A stretch of DNA of 37,899 bases. It comes from Rhodanobacter lindaniclasticus. Its GTDB lineage: Bacteria > Pseudomonadota > Gammaproteobacteria > Xanthomonadales > Rhodanobacteraceae. Under the pieces are notes generated by a model. The model had not been told where the DNA came from. It worked only from the letters and a program-made list of their open reading frames with translations, and made no database searches. A program made the translations under genes and the position numbers. Where the stretch lies: the NCBI RefSeq assembly GCF_004799035.1, contig NZ_MWIO01000042.1, forward strand, positions 1-37,899. Direction: 5' to 3'. This document shows, piece by piece, positions 27,101 through 34,066 of this stretch (the stretch's first letter is position 1; each line of letters opens with the position of its first letter).

Positions 27101-28453
27101 ACGCTGACGGTGGGCGGCGCCAGCGTGAACGGTGCCACCGCCATCACCTACCGGCCGGGAGACCTCGCCATGGCGGGGTGGACCTCCAGCAACGGCCTGG
27201 TCAACACCCTGGGCCACGACAGCGACGGCCGCCTGACGAGCATCGGCGTGCCCGGTATCCAGAGCCTGAGCTTCGGCTACGACGCGGCCAACCGCCTCAC
27301 CCACCTCACCAACGGCATCGACGGCAGCATGACCGAAACGGTGGGCTACGACGCCGTGTCGCAGCTCACCTCGCTCACCTCCACGGCGGACAACGAGACC
27401 TACCACTACGACGCGGACGGCAACCGCTTGACCAGCGTGGTCAACGGGGCGTCGATCACCTATACGCCCGCGGCCACGAGCAACCGGCTGGTGAGCGTCA
27501 ACTCGACCGCTTACGGCTTCGATGCGCAGGGCAACACCACGACCAAGAACAGCGTGACGACGTATCAGTACAACCCGTTCAACCGCCTGAGCCAGTCTGG
27601 CGGCGCCACGAACTACATTAATCCGGAAGGCCAGCGCCTGCGCAAGGCCGGCGGCGCCACCGGCACCACCTACTTTGCCCCCGACGCAAACGGCGCGCTG
27701 CTGGCGGAGAACGACAACGGCAGCTGGGTCGACTACGTGTACTTGAACGGCCGGCTGATCGGCCGACTCAGCGGCGGCCAGGTGCAGGCGATCCATACGG
27801 ACCAGGTGGGTCGGCCCGAGGTGGTGACTGATGCGGCGCACGCGGTCATCTGGCGGGCGAGAAACATGCCGTTCGATCGCAGCGTGACGCAGGGCAGCAT
27901 CATGCTCAACCTGGGCTTTCCGGGGCAGTACTACGATGCAGAGACGGGGCTGTGGCACAACGGCTACCGTGACTACGGCCCGACGATGGGGCGGTATGTA
28001 GAGAGCGACCCCATAGGGCTGGGAGGCGGGCTCAACACGTATGCGTATGTCAAGAATAACCCGTTGACCCATGCGGATCCCCATGGGTTAGAAGGAGTGG
28101 GCTCCTGGAATAACGGAGGAAATCCAACGATTTTCGAAACTGGTAATATATTAGGCTGTAATATGGATCAGCATTTCTATAGGAATGGCATGGCAGCCAT
28201 GGGAATGGTAACGGGATTTGCAATTGGAACGACCGCGGTGGTTTCTCTCATGTCTACACCAGAGACCATGGGGGAGTCCGATGTTGCAGGTGGAAAAATC
28301 ATTGAATGGTTGATCATGGAATCTCCTGAACCATATGCAACTGCATCTATTGTGGGGGGCAGTCGTGGGGCGGCGGCTGGAGCGATAGCTGGTGGATTAG
28401 GTGGGGCGGTGCTAGATGGCTCATCTGACGGCAAGACCTGCAAGTGTCACTAA
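24188..28453 (+). CDS. Exported RHS/YD-repeat protein with variable C-terminal domain
   Basis: This is a 1421-aa protein. Residues 1-26 form a Sec signal peptide (MRQHDCVLGFIAALIV, cleavage near AHA-GD). After a Gly/Ser-rich stretch comes a DUF6531-like block, DPIDLSTGSKIEKVTDFALP, near 137-156. A long YD-repeat region (about 160-1240) has a dozen or more YDxxGRL/GNV units. The RHS core ends with GRYVESDPIGLGGG and the cleavage-type motif PLTHADPHGL (1292-1301). The last 120 residues (1302-1421) form a separate domain of unlike base composition, about 51% GC by my count over 28081-28440, with a hydrophobic stretch (1334-1355), a glycine zipper (1390-1411) and terminal CKCH. In RHS proteins this position holds a toxin. 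AGGGGA gives the ribosome site. No VgrG, PAAR or type VI genes are nearby, so export is predicted to be Sec-dependent. The toxin activity is inference. Confidence 0.9.
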   Translation: MRQHDCVLGFIAALIVSWAVAQPAHAGDKKHPKVLPAVTVVANGGGGAGIGGAGSGREGGRHVTRLPVVVVTGSAGLRPTPSDAGNSFTVPDGGGGSLHVSVNTQSTANQKHSKNPRSDCDDGDGTTSAATSTDPIDLSTGSKIEKVTDFALPGEMGLTFERYYNSKFTCVGGSCVGSIGTWTTNLDYALHNTKCAASGGGGTPLLVANGVSQPIPCPPVTYTRPDGSVLSFASTFPFTGGPNGFVPVPGPFNGAGTATLTNNHNGTFTVHDEDAQTLTFNNDGQLLSITDPSGIGWTFTHPNSTSTVVTHTNGRSFTVALAGGSYGSYGTARQINVTDPAGNVYVYHATAGMYDSYTSPIARIGVIQSETLPGSPTTHIAYQYLPDNPTAHAYAQLSEVDYNGVAHDLTTYDSAWRANMSRMADGTQKTTIVYGATSTGPTATVTNPLGHVAVYQFDNSHLLLSVTGNAATHCAASFAHNTYDANGNLASSADNNGNTTTYVYAASGLLQKKVEAAGTSVQRTTDLTWDTTPGMDRPLSIKVEGLVETDFTYDSHNRLASQKVKNLTATGTANQTLTTSYAYTYYANGTLHTQSVTHPSPSGGDKDTYTYDAYGNVATAADGLGHVTTYSNYNALGLPGQVSGPNGDVTNYNYDARGRIASIVRHPNGVAATWSTTYDGFGLLATTTAPDGATVNVSRNATMQVTSITRNDKDGTSTESFSYDANGDVTTHTLARGSDIGIKTTATYDALGRLYQQHGMHGQLLTYAYDTNDNVVSVTDALGHVTAWQYDALDRITRSTDANGGITKYTYDLADDVATVTDPRGLVTAYAYDGLGLLWGQSSPDTGTTTLAYDAYGRRSSMTRANGATTTYGYDALGRPTSLGAGGQTQTFSYDSCTHGIGRLCAASDTTGATSYAYTPEGWISARSFSIGGTSYALGYGYDNHAHLASVTYPDGNQAHYTYTHGVVSAVTLTVGGASVNGATAITYRPGDLAMAGWTSSNGLVNTLGHDSDGRLTSIGVPGIQSLSFGYDAANRLTHLTNGIDGSMTETVGYDAVSQLTSLTSTADNETYHYDADGNRLTSVVNGASITYTPAATSNRLVSVNSTAYGFDAQGNTTTKNSVTTYQYNPFNRLSQSGGATNYINPEGQRLRKAGGATGTTYFAPDANGALLAENDNGSWVDYVYLNGRLIGRLSGGQVQAIHTDQVGRPEVVTDAAHAVIWRARNMPFDRSVTQGSIMLNLGFPGQYYDAETGLWHNGYRDYGPTMGRYVESDPIGLGGGLNTYAYVKNNPLTHADPHGLEGVGSWNNGGNPTIFETGNILGCNMDQHFYRNGMAAMGMVTGFAIGTTAVVSLMSTPETMGESDVAGGKIIEWLIMESPEPYATASIVGGSRGAAAGAIAGGLGGAVLDGSSDGKTCKCH

Positions 28454-28610
28454 CGAAGCATCTGATTGGCAGCATGACGCGGCCTGGCAAGGCCGAGGTC
28501 GGTAGGCAGGTTCTGGCGGGCGATTTGGCTCTACTTGCCGCGCAAGCTCCGATATTGGTGATGATCTGCTGGGGAGTGCCACCGTCGATCCAGAGGTGAG
28601 GAATATTTAG

Positions 28611-28868
28611 ATGAAACTAATAGGTAATAAATATTTTCGCTCCAAATTGTCTACTCTGTTATGGCTTTTTGCTGTTTCGGAATTATTCATGGCCTTGCCA
28701 ATGTTTATATTCTATATATATTACAAGAATATAAATGGGCAACTTGATTTTACGCTAGGATTTTACGCGCTATGCGTTTGCGTCATGGTCGGCGTGATAT
28801 TTTCACTGATATTTTCGGCCTTTCTCATTCCACTCCGTGGGGCTCTAACCAGACAAAGGAAGCGCTAA
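28611..28868 (+). CDS. Small two-helix membrane protein, candidate immunity to the RHS C-terminal domain
   Basis: This 85-aa protein has two predicted transmembrane helices, about 14-38 (LWLFAVSELFMALPMFIF) and 49-75 (FYALCVCVMVGVIFSLIFSA), and a basic tail RQRKR. I recognise no family. The ORF is about 38% GC by count in a GC-rich chromosome, and its codon choice is unlike its neighbours, a sign of transfer. GAGGTGAGGA lies 9 bases before the ATG, so translation is credible. It lies 157 bp after the RHS gene on the same strand, the usual place for an immunity gene. An inner-membrane location would suit a membrane-acting toxin such as the hydrophobic RHS tail. The immunity role is inference from position, size and topology only. 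Confidence 0.65.
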   Translation: MKLIGNKYFRSKLSTLLWLFAVSELFMALPMFIFYIYYKNINGQLDFTLGFYALCVCVMVGVIFSLIFSAFLIPLRGALTRQRKR

Positions 28869-28931
28869 ATATTAATGAAAGGGGGCGGTGCACGACCGTA
28901 TCAATGCAACTCCTAAACTGCTTGACTCGAA

Positions 28932-29109
28932 GCTGGGCATCGCCATCGTCGGCGGCCTGCTGGTGTCGCAGTTGCTGACCCTGCTGAGTACGCCGGCCAT
29001 CTACTTGTGGAACCATGACCGCAAGATCCGCAAGGCGGCGCGCAAGGAGCGCAAGGCGGAGAAGAAGCGGCGCAAGGCGCTGGGCAAGATGCAACCGGCG
29101 GGCGGCTGA
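28932..29109 (+). pseudogene. 3' remnant of an RND permease gene (direct repeat, copy 2)
   Basis: The segment encodes LGIAIVGGLLVSQLLTLLST onward through a basic tail nearly identical to the C-terminus of the second RND pump, ending at TGA 29107-29109. Similarity starts abruptly at 28932. Upstream DNA is AT-rich and unrelated. A 73-codon frame from a GTG at 28888 covers it with AGGGGG before the GTG, so a short product is possible, but it lacks nearly the whole pump. It is either a third RND gene destroyed during arrival of the RHS module or a partial duplication; about 93% DNA identity argues against a very recent copy. Confidence 0.85.
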
Positions 29110-29431
29110 GCCGTCGCCGCGTTCCCGTAGTGCCGGTACGAGCTTCCTGCCCCGACAGCCATTTCACCGTGGCCGCGCGGATCGACACCAGCTTCTTCGC
29201 CCGGCACCTGGGAAGCGGTGGCCGGGCCGAGCCATAAGAGCGTTGTGAACCGGGATCCGGGCACGGCAGCGGGACATCGTCACTGCCGTCACCGATGAAC
29301 ACCGCGATGGAGCGCCCTGTCCCGACGCTGCTTGCAGCGCCGCGGGGTTTTGCCGCACTGTCCGGCGTAGTCATCCGCCCATGCCGTCCGCCCTGCCGGT
29401 CGGTGGGGCCGCGTCGCAGGACACCAAGCCG
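29110..29431. other. 322-bp intergenic region before the AraC-like gene
   Basis: No gene is evident. A small stem CGCTG-CTTG-CAGCG at about 29327-29340, followed by GGGGTTTT, could be a weak terminator for upstream RND/RHS transcripts. GC content is back to the chromosomal level. The frame of the regulator is open from 29381, but that extension is proline-rich and without a ribosome site. Confidence 0.45.
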
Positions 29432-29878
29432 ATGGGCCAGAATCCCGAACTGTTGCGCCGACTGCTGCGCGCGAAGGACCGGATGGACGCGGCGTCCCAC
29501 GAGGAGTGGCCGGTCCGGCGGCTGGCGCAGGTGAGTGTGGTTTCGGCGGCGCACTTCGCGCGTTCGTTCCGGGATGCGTTCGGCGTGCCGCCGCATCGTT
29601 ATCTGCTCACGCGCCGGATCGAACGCGCCACCGCGCTGCTGCGCGATACGGATCTGGCTGTCACCGAGGTCGCACTGCAGACTGGCTGGAACAGCATCGG
29701 TACCTTCGGGCGGATCTTCCGCGATATCACCGGCGAGAGTCCGGGGGCATTCCGCGCGCGCCAGCGGGCAATTCCGCACGGGCGCGAGCGCGTCCCGGAA
29801 TGCATCCTGCGCGCCGCGCACCGGCCCGACCTCAAGAGCGCAGTTTCGGAGAAGCGGCGGAAGCAGGGCGCCGGGTAA
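29432..29878 (+). CDS. AraC-family transcriptional regulator, stand-alone DNA-binding domain
   Basis: This 148-aa protein consists of little more than the AraC double helix-turn-helix. VRRLAQVSVVSAAHFARSF (about 28-46) is the first HTH with the PHRYLLTRRIERATALLR linker, and VTEVALQTGWNSIGTFGRIF (about 79-98) is the second, followed by GESPGAFRAR. There is no ligand-binding domain. The ATG at 29432 has GCAGGA about 10 bases upstream and gives the usual short N-terminus; the in-frame ATG at 29381 is the alternative. It lies 28 bp before a VOC-family gene and probably controls that small operon, as in many genomes where such regulators and VOC proteins are paired. The effector is unknown. Confidence 0.88.
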   Translation: MGQNPELLRRLLRAKDRMDAASHEEWPVRRLAQVSVVSAAHFARSFRDAFGVPPHRYLLTRRIERATALLRDTDLAVTEVALQTGWNSIGTFGRIFRDITGESPGAFRARQRAIPHGRERVPECILRAAHRPDLKSAVSEKRRKQGAG

Positions 29879-29906
29879 AAAAGACACTCCAACCCACGGA
29901 GGTTCC

Positions 29907-30326
29907 ATGACCCAAGGTGTCGATGTAGCCGGACTCTATGTCCGTGACCAGGATGAAGCGCTCGCTTTCTATGTCGGCAAGCTCGGCTTTGTCGTCAGCG
30001 CCGATGCGCGCAACGGCGACTATCGCTGGCTGACCGTGCAGCATCCGGAGCAGCCCTCGTTCCAGCTCGGCCTGTTCAGGCCGGGGCCGCCGGTCCACGA
30101 CGCGGCCACCGCGCAGACGCTGTGCGAGATGGTGGCCAAGGGCGCGATGCCGCCGCTGGTGCTGAGGGTGGACGATTGCCAGGCGACCTTCGAGCGGCTG
30201 CAGGCGGCGGGCGTGGAGTTCACGCAGGAACCGATGCGCCGCTACGGCACGGTGGACGCGGGCTTCCGCGACCCCTCCGGCAACGGCTGGAAGATGATCG
30301 AGGCACGGACGCAGGGGGCGGCATGA
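29907..30326 (+). CDS. VOC-superfamily (glyoxalase/bleomycin resistance-like) protein
   Basis: This 139-aa protein has the paired beta-alpha-beta-beta-beta vicinal-oxygen-chelate fold. The first half includes AGLYVRDQDEALAFYVGKLG (8-27), and the second PLVLRVDDCQATFERLQAAG, ending with the typical FRDPSGNGWKMIEA. Metal-ligand positions cannot be assigned confidently, so it may be an enzyme, a binding protein or a resistance factor. GGAGG lies 6 bases before the ATG, fixing the start against the much longer open frame upstream. Its TGA overlaps the ATG of the next gene (ATGA), so these two are translationally coupled, with the AraC-like gene just ahead. Confidence 0.9.
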   Translation: MTQGVDVAGLYVRDQDEALAFYVGKLGFVVSADARNGDYRWLTVQHPEQPSFQLGLFRPGPPVHDAATAQTLCEMVAKGAMPPLVLRVDDCQATFERLQAAGVEFTQEPMRRYGTVDAGFRDPSGNGWKMIEARTQGAA

Positions 30327-30538
30327 GCGCGGGCCAGTGGATCCGCCAGAGCCACCGCTGGCTGTCGATCGTGTTCACCCTGACCGTGATCGCGAACTTC
30401 GCCTGGCGCGGCATGAGCCCGCACGAACCGCCGGCATGGCTGACCTACTCGCCGCTGCCGCCGCTGTTCGCGCAGCTGTTCAGCGGCCTGTACCTGTTCG
30501 CGCTGCCGTATGCCGCGAGGCGGCGTATCAAGGCGTGA
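30323..30538 (+). CDS. Small hypothetical membrane protein (71 aa)
   Basis: The product has two hydrophobic segments, about 15-27 (LSIVFTLTVIANFAW) and 46-64 (PLFAQLFSGLYLFALPYAA), and a basic C-terminus ARRRIKA, suggesting two inner-membrane helices joined by a proline-rich loop. It starts in an ATGA overlap with the VOC gene, so it is very likely translated with it. I do not recognise a characterised family. It ends 20 bp from the convergent MFS gene. Confidence 0.75.
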   Translation: MSAGQWIRQSHRWLSIVFTLTVIANFAWRGMSPHEPPAWLTYSPLPPLFAQLFSGLYLFALPYAARRRIKA

Positions 30539-30558
30539 GGCCGCAGCACGCGGTCGCT

Positions 30559-31851
30559 TCAGCCGGCCGCCGCCGGCGCGGGTCGCTCCATCCCGATGCT
30601 GCGCAGCGCCGGGCTGCGCATGCAGGTCAGGGCGATCGCGGTGAGCAGCAGGCCGGCGCCGGCGAACAGGTCGGTGAGCGAGATCAGCTTGAGCAGGCTG
30701 CCGGCGATCGCGGCCGAGATCGGGCCCAGGCCGAGGAAGGTGAACATCAGCACGCTCATGGCGCGGCCCATCATTTCCGGCGCCACCCGGCGCTGGATCC
30801 AGCTGACGATGGCAATCTGCGCGATGCCGGCGAGCACGCCGGTGGTGGCCAGCAGCACCGCGCCGGTGACCGTCGCATGCACCAGCGCCAGCGTGGCCAG
30901 GGCCAGGCCGGCGAGGCTGTCGATGGTCAGCACCATCAGGCCGAGGCGGCCGCGCACGATGCGGCTGGCCGGGCCGGAAAGGAAACTGCCCAGCAGCATG
31001 CCGCCGCCGTTGGCGGTCATCAGGATGCCCAGCGAGGCGGCGCCCAGATCCATCCGCGTATCGGCCAGCACCGGCAAGCCCACTTGCAGCGGGCCGCCGA
31101 CGAACACCGAGACCACCGCCGCGTAGAGCATGAACGCGCGCAGCGGCAGGTCGGCCCAGATCATCCGCACGCCGCTGGCCACGTTGGCCAGCACGCCGCC
31201 CGCGGCGGGTTTCGGATCGAAGTCGGCGGACACGCGGATCAGCAGCAGCGACGCCAGCGAGAAGGCGAAGCTGACCGCGTCGACGGTGAACGCCAGGCCC
31301 AGGCCTTCGGCATCCTGCATGGCCTGCGGCTGTGCGCCGTGCGTGCCCACGCTGATCACCACGCCGGCCAGCGCCGGGCCGACGAACATGCTGAGCTGGC
31401 GCATGCCCATCACCAGCGCGTTGGCCGGTTGCAGCTGATCCTTGCGCACCAGTTGCGGCAGGATTGCCGAGCCGGCCGGGTAGGCGAACGCGGTGGACAG
31501 GCCGATGCCCAGCGCGATCAGGTACACCAGCCACATGCGGATGTCGCCCAGCAGCACCAGCGCGGCCAGCAGCGCCACCAGCAGCGCGTTCACCCCGCGC
31601 GCGGCCAGCAGCACGCGGCGCGGCGACAGCCGGTCCACCAGCGCGCCGCCGATCAGCATGAACAGCGCGCGCGGCAGCGCCATCGCCGCCAGCACCAGGC
31701 CAAGCGCGGCGGGGTTGCCGGTGAGTTTCAGCACCAGCCATGGCAGGGCGACCAGGGTGAACTGGTCGCCCAGCATCGAGATCGTGCTGCCGCCGAACAG
31801 CAGGCGGAAGTTGTGGTTGGCGAAGACGGAGTCGCGGTGGGCGGTGAGCAT
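30559..31851 (-). CDS. MFS transporter (enterobactin exporter-like, MFS_3 group)
   Basis: This 430-aa inner-membrane transporter has about 12 predicted helices. The N-terminal NHNFRLLFGGSTISMLGDQF is typical of the MFS_3/EntS-like group, and the cytoplasmic loop GALVDRLSPRRVLL (about 68-81) is the MFS signature between TM2 and TM3. The substrate is unknown; EntS-like proteins export siderophores or drugs, but no siderophore genes lie here. It is 60 bp downstream of the DUF2239 gene on the same strand and so probably shares its promoter and operators. The ATG at 31851 lacks a strong Shine-Dalgarno. It converges with the VOC operon. Confidence 0.88.
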   Translation of the reverse strand: MLTAHRDSVFANHNFRLLFGGSTISMLGDQFTLVALPWLVLKLTGNPAALGLVLAAMALPRALFMLIGGALVDRLSPRRVLLAARGVNALLVALLAALVLLGDIRMWLVYLIALGIGLSTAFAYPAGSAILPQLVRKDQLQPANALVMGMRQLSMFVGPALAGVVISVGTHGAQPQAMQDAEGLGLAFTVDAVSFAFSLASLLLIRVSADFDPKPAAGGVLANVASGVRMIWADLPLRAFMLYAAVVSVFVGGPLQVGLPVLADTRMDLGAASLGILMTANGGGMLLGSFLSGPASRIVRGRLGLMVLTIDSLAGLALATLALVHATVTGAVLLATTGVLAGIAQIAIVSWIQRRVAPEMMGRAMSVLMFTFLGLGPISAAIAGSLLKLISLTDLFAGAGLLLTAIALTCMRSPALRSIGMERPAPAAAG

Positions 31852-31911
31852 CAGTGGGTTCGCAGGTCGGGTGGCTGAGGGGGATGAAAATGCAATGGGC
31901 TGCCGCCCGGT

Positions 31912-32517
31912 TCAGCCGGCGTCTTCGCGCTCGTCCCAGGCGATCGCAGCCAGCTGTTGCAGGTGTGCGCTCACGTCCGCCGGCCACGCGGCGATCAGCG
32001 CGCCGAAGCGCTCGCGGTCGCCGCGGTAGAAGGCGCGCGAGGCTTCCTCGTAACCCGGTTCGTCGCCGGCCATCACGCGCATGAAGCGATCGACCGATTC
32101 GATCGCCTGGCGTGCGCGCTCTTTCGCGCCGCCCTGGCGGATGGACTGCTCGACCAGTCGCCGCAACACCGCCGAGGCGCCGCCGGGTTGCTGGCCCAGC
32201 CAGGTCCAGTGTCGCGGCAACAGGGTGACCTCGCGCGGCACCACGCCGAGTTTCGGGCGGCCGGGCCCCCGACTGGCTGGCTCGGCGGGCGCCGGGGGCG
32301 CGGTGTGCGACGTGAGCCGGGACAATACGTCGGCCACGCTGCCACGGAAATCGATCTCGAGCTGGTGGCTGTCGCGCTCGTCGAACACCAGCAAGGGGCC
32401 GCTGGCGCCCGCGTCCAGCGCCTGTTTCGCGGCGCGCGCGACATCGGACAACGCGCCGTGCGCGATCTGCTTTTTGCCCTCGAAGGCTATGCATGCAGTG
32501 GCTTGAGACAGCGGCAT
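31912..32517 (-). CDS. DUF2239 family protein
   Basis: This is a 201-aa protein of unknown function matching the DUF2239 pattern as I know it. The N-terminal beta-rich part reads ACIAFEGKKQIAHGAL (about 8-23) and PLLVFDERDSHQLEIDFRG (about 39-57). The hallmark RGPGRPKLGVVPREVTLLPR (about 84-103) and HWTWLGQQPGGASAVLRRLV follow, then a helical C-terminus with RFMRVMAGDEPGYEEASRAF. The internal GRPK could contact DNA, but this is speculation. The ATG at 32517 is chosen because the frame upstream runs through the promoter and operators; no Shine-Dalgarno is seen and the predicted leader is about 22 nt. It is the first gene of a probable two-gene unit with the MFS transporter. Its promoter is covered by three phased palindromes, implying tight repression. 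Confidence 0.9.
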   Translation of the reverse strand: MPLSQATACIAFEGKKQIAHGALSDVARAAKQALDAGASGPLLVFDERDSHQLEIDFRGSVADVLSRLTSHTAPPAPAEPASRGPGRPKLGVVPREVTLLPRHWTWLGQQPGGASAVLRRLVEQSIRQGGAKERARQAIESVDRFMRVMAGDEPGYEEASRAFYRGDRERFGALIAAWPADVSAHLQQLAAIAWDEREDAG

Positions 32518-32519
32518 GG

Positions 32520-32589
32520 TTTTACCCGGAATAAATTGAGGGCGCATTTTATCCGGGTTGAAAGCCGTGTCAATACTACCCGGGTAAAA
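32520..32589. promoter_or_regulatory. Three operator-like repeats with exact 27-bp spacing
   Basis: Copies are TTTTACCCGG (32520-32529), TTTTATCCGGGT (32547-32558) and TACTACCCGGGTAAAA (32574-32589), with centres at 32527.5, 32554.5 and 32581.5. The third contains the perfect palindrome TACCCGGGTA; the others match half or most of it. They lie downstream of, over and upstream of the DUF2239 promoter. They are predicted binding sites of one dimeric regulator whose gene is not identified. Confidence 0.7.
32546..32573 (-). promoter_or_regulatory. Near-consensus sigma-70 promoter of the DUF2239-MFS unit
   Basis: On the minus strand a perfect TTGACA (32568-32573) and TAAAAT (32546-32551, one mismatch to TATAAT) are 16 bp apart. 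The start would fall near 32539, giving a leader of about 22 nt. The middle operator overlaps the -10 and spacer, and the outer operators flank the promoter, so binding should block RNA polymerase. Confidence 0.75.
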
Positions 32590-32626
32590 TGTACCGTCCG
32601 TGAGCTGCCCGGCGGGCCGCACGGCT

Positions 32627-32635
32627 TGCTATTGT
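32627..32635 (+). promoter_or_regulatory. Possible extended -10 promoter of the M16 peptidase pair
   Basis: TGCTATTGT is an extended -10 (TG-N-TATTGT). It would start transcription near 32642, about 22 nt before the ATG at 32664, which has AAGGA upstream. No good -35 is seen. Confidence 0.35.
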
Positions 32636-32663
32636 TGACGCTTTCCACCCGCAAGGACTACGG

Positions 32664-34055
32664 ATGACCAAGCGCCTGCGTTCGGCCAGCTTGATGGTTT
32701 CACTTGGCCTGCTCGTCGCCACGGCGATCCCGCCTCTCGCGCAGGCGGCGGATCTCGCCATCCCGCCGATCCAGTACCACCAGCGCACCCTGCCCAACGG
32801 CCTGCAGGTGCTCAGCGTGGAGGATCACGCCAGCCCCAATGTGGCGGTGCAGGTCTGGTACCACGTCGGCTCCAAGGATGACCCGCAGGGGCGCTCCGGC
32901 TTCGCGCATCTGTTCGAGCATCTGATGTTCAAGAGCACCAAGCACATGCACGCCGAGCAGATGGACCGGCTCACCGAGGACGTCGGCGGCGCCAACAATG
33001 CCTCCACCGGCGACGACGTCACCAACTATTTCGAGATCGTGCCCAGCAACCACCTGCAGACCCTGCTGTGGGCCGAGGCCGAGCGGCTGTCCAACCTCAA
33101 CGTGGACGAGAAGAACTTCAAGTCCGAGCGCGCCGTGGTGGAGGAGGAATACCGCCAGAGCGTGCTGGCCAACCCCTACGGCAAGCTGTTCAACGCCATC
33201 GACCCGAAATCGTACACGGTGCATCCGTACCAGCGCCCCACGATCGGCAGCATCGAGGATCTGGAAGCCGCCTCGTTGCAGAACGTGATCGACTTCCACA
33301 ACACCTTCTACCGGCCGGACAACGCCACCCTGATCGTCGCCGGCGACTTCGACCCGAAACAGCTCGACGCCTGGGTCGACCAGTACTTCGGCTGGATCCC
33401 GAAACCGGCCATGCCGATCCCGCAGGTCACGGCGAAGGAGCCGGTGCGCAAGCAGGACAAGCGCTACACCGTCACCAGCGAGACCGCGCCGCTGCCGGCG
33501 GTGGCGATGACCTGGCTGATTCCGCCGGCCTCGGACAGCGCCGACCGCATCCCGCTGCAGGTGGCCGCCGCGCTGCTGTCGCAGGGCGATTCCTCGCGCC
33601 TGTACCAGTCGCTGGTGTATCGCCACCAGGTGGCGCAGGAGGCCGGTGCCTTCGCCGATACGCGGGTCGGGCCGGGCCTGTTCACCGTCTACGCGGTGCT
33701 CGCCAGCGGCCACCAGCCGGCGCAGGCGGAGAAGCTGTTGAACGAGGAGATCGTGTGGCTGGCGACCCAACCGATTTCGGATGCCGAGCTGGACAAGGTC
33801 AAGACGCAATTGCTCACCAGCGAACTGAAACAGCGCCAGACCGCGCAGGGCATCGCCTTCGCACTCGGCCAGGCCAGCCTGATCGACGGCAACGTGCAGC
33901 ACGTCAACGACGATCTGGCGGCGTTGCAGAAAGTCAGCGCGAACGACGTGCACCGCGTGCTGCAGAAATACGTCACCGGCGCCAAGAAGGTCACCATCGA
34001 CTACCTGCCGCAGGCCAAGGCCGCGCCGGCCACCGCCAAGGGAGATACGAAATGA
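32664..34055 (+). CDS. M16 family zinc metallopeptidase, catalytic subunit, exported
   Basis: This 463-aa protein is a predicted periplasmic peptidase. A signal peptide at 1-28 (LAQA-AD) is followed by an M16 N-terminal domain with inverted zinc motif HLFEH (82-86; His82, Glu85, His86) and the distal ligand in VVEEEYRQ, about Glu162. The spacing fits the HXXEH-about 76-E rule, so it should be active. The C-terminal domain (about 200-440) is the non-zinc half; YRPDNATLIVAGDFDP marks the transition. The ATG has AAGGA 7 bases upstream. Its TGA overlaps an in-frame ATG of the next gene, which encodes the partner lacking the zinc motif. Such pairs form heterodimers in M16B peptidases. The substrate is unknown; degrading peptides in the envelope is the likely role. 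Confidence 0.93.
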   Translation: MTKRLRSASLMVSLGLLVATAIPPLAQAADLAIPPIQYHQRTLPNGLQVLSVEDHASPNVAVQVWYHVGSKDDPQGRSGFAHLFEHLMFKSTKHMHAEQMDRLTEDVGGANNASTGDDVTNYFEIVPSNHLQTLLWAEAERLSNLNVDEKNFKSERAVVEEEYRQSVLANPYGKLFNAIDPKSYTVHPYQRPTIGSIEDLEAASLQNVIDFHNTFYRPDNATLIVAGDFDPKQLDAWVDQYFGWIPKPAMPIPQVTAKEPVRKQDKRYTVTSETAPLPAVAMTWLIPPASDSADRIPLQVAAALLSQGDSSRLYQSLVYRHQVAQEAGAFADTRVGPGLFTVYAVLASGHQPAQAEKLLNEEIVWLATQPISDAELDKVKTQLLTSELKQRQTAQGIAFALGQASLIDGNVQHVNDDLAALQKVSANDVHRVLQKYVTGAKKVTIDYLPQAKAAPATAKGDTK

Positions 34056-34066
34056 GGAGCTGCGAA

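Noticed and set aside
25985..28084. 699-codon minus-strand frame opposite the YD repeats
   Set aside because: Its Val/Gly/His repeats simply mirror the repeated codons of the RHS gene.
28474..28599. 41-codon ORF between the RHS gene and the small membrane gene
   Set aside because: It lacks a ribosome site and any family. It could be the remains of an older RHS tail or immunity gene, but there is no positive evidence.
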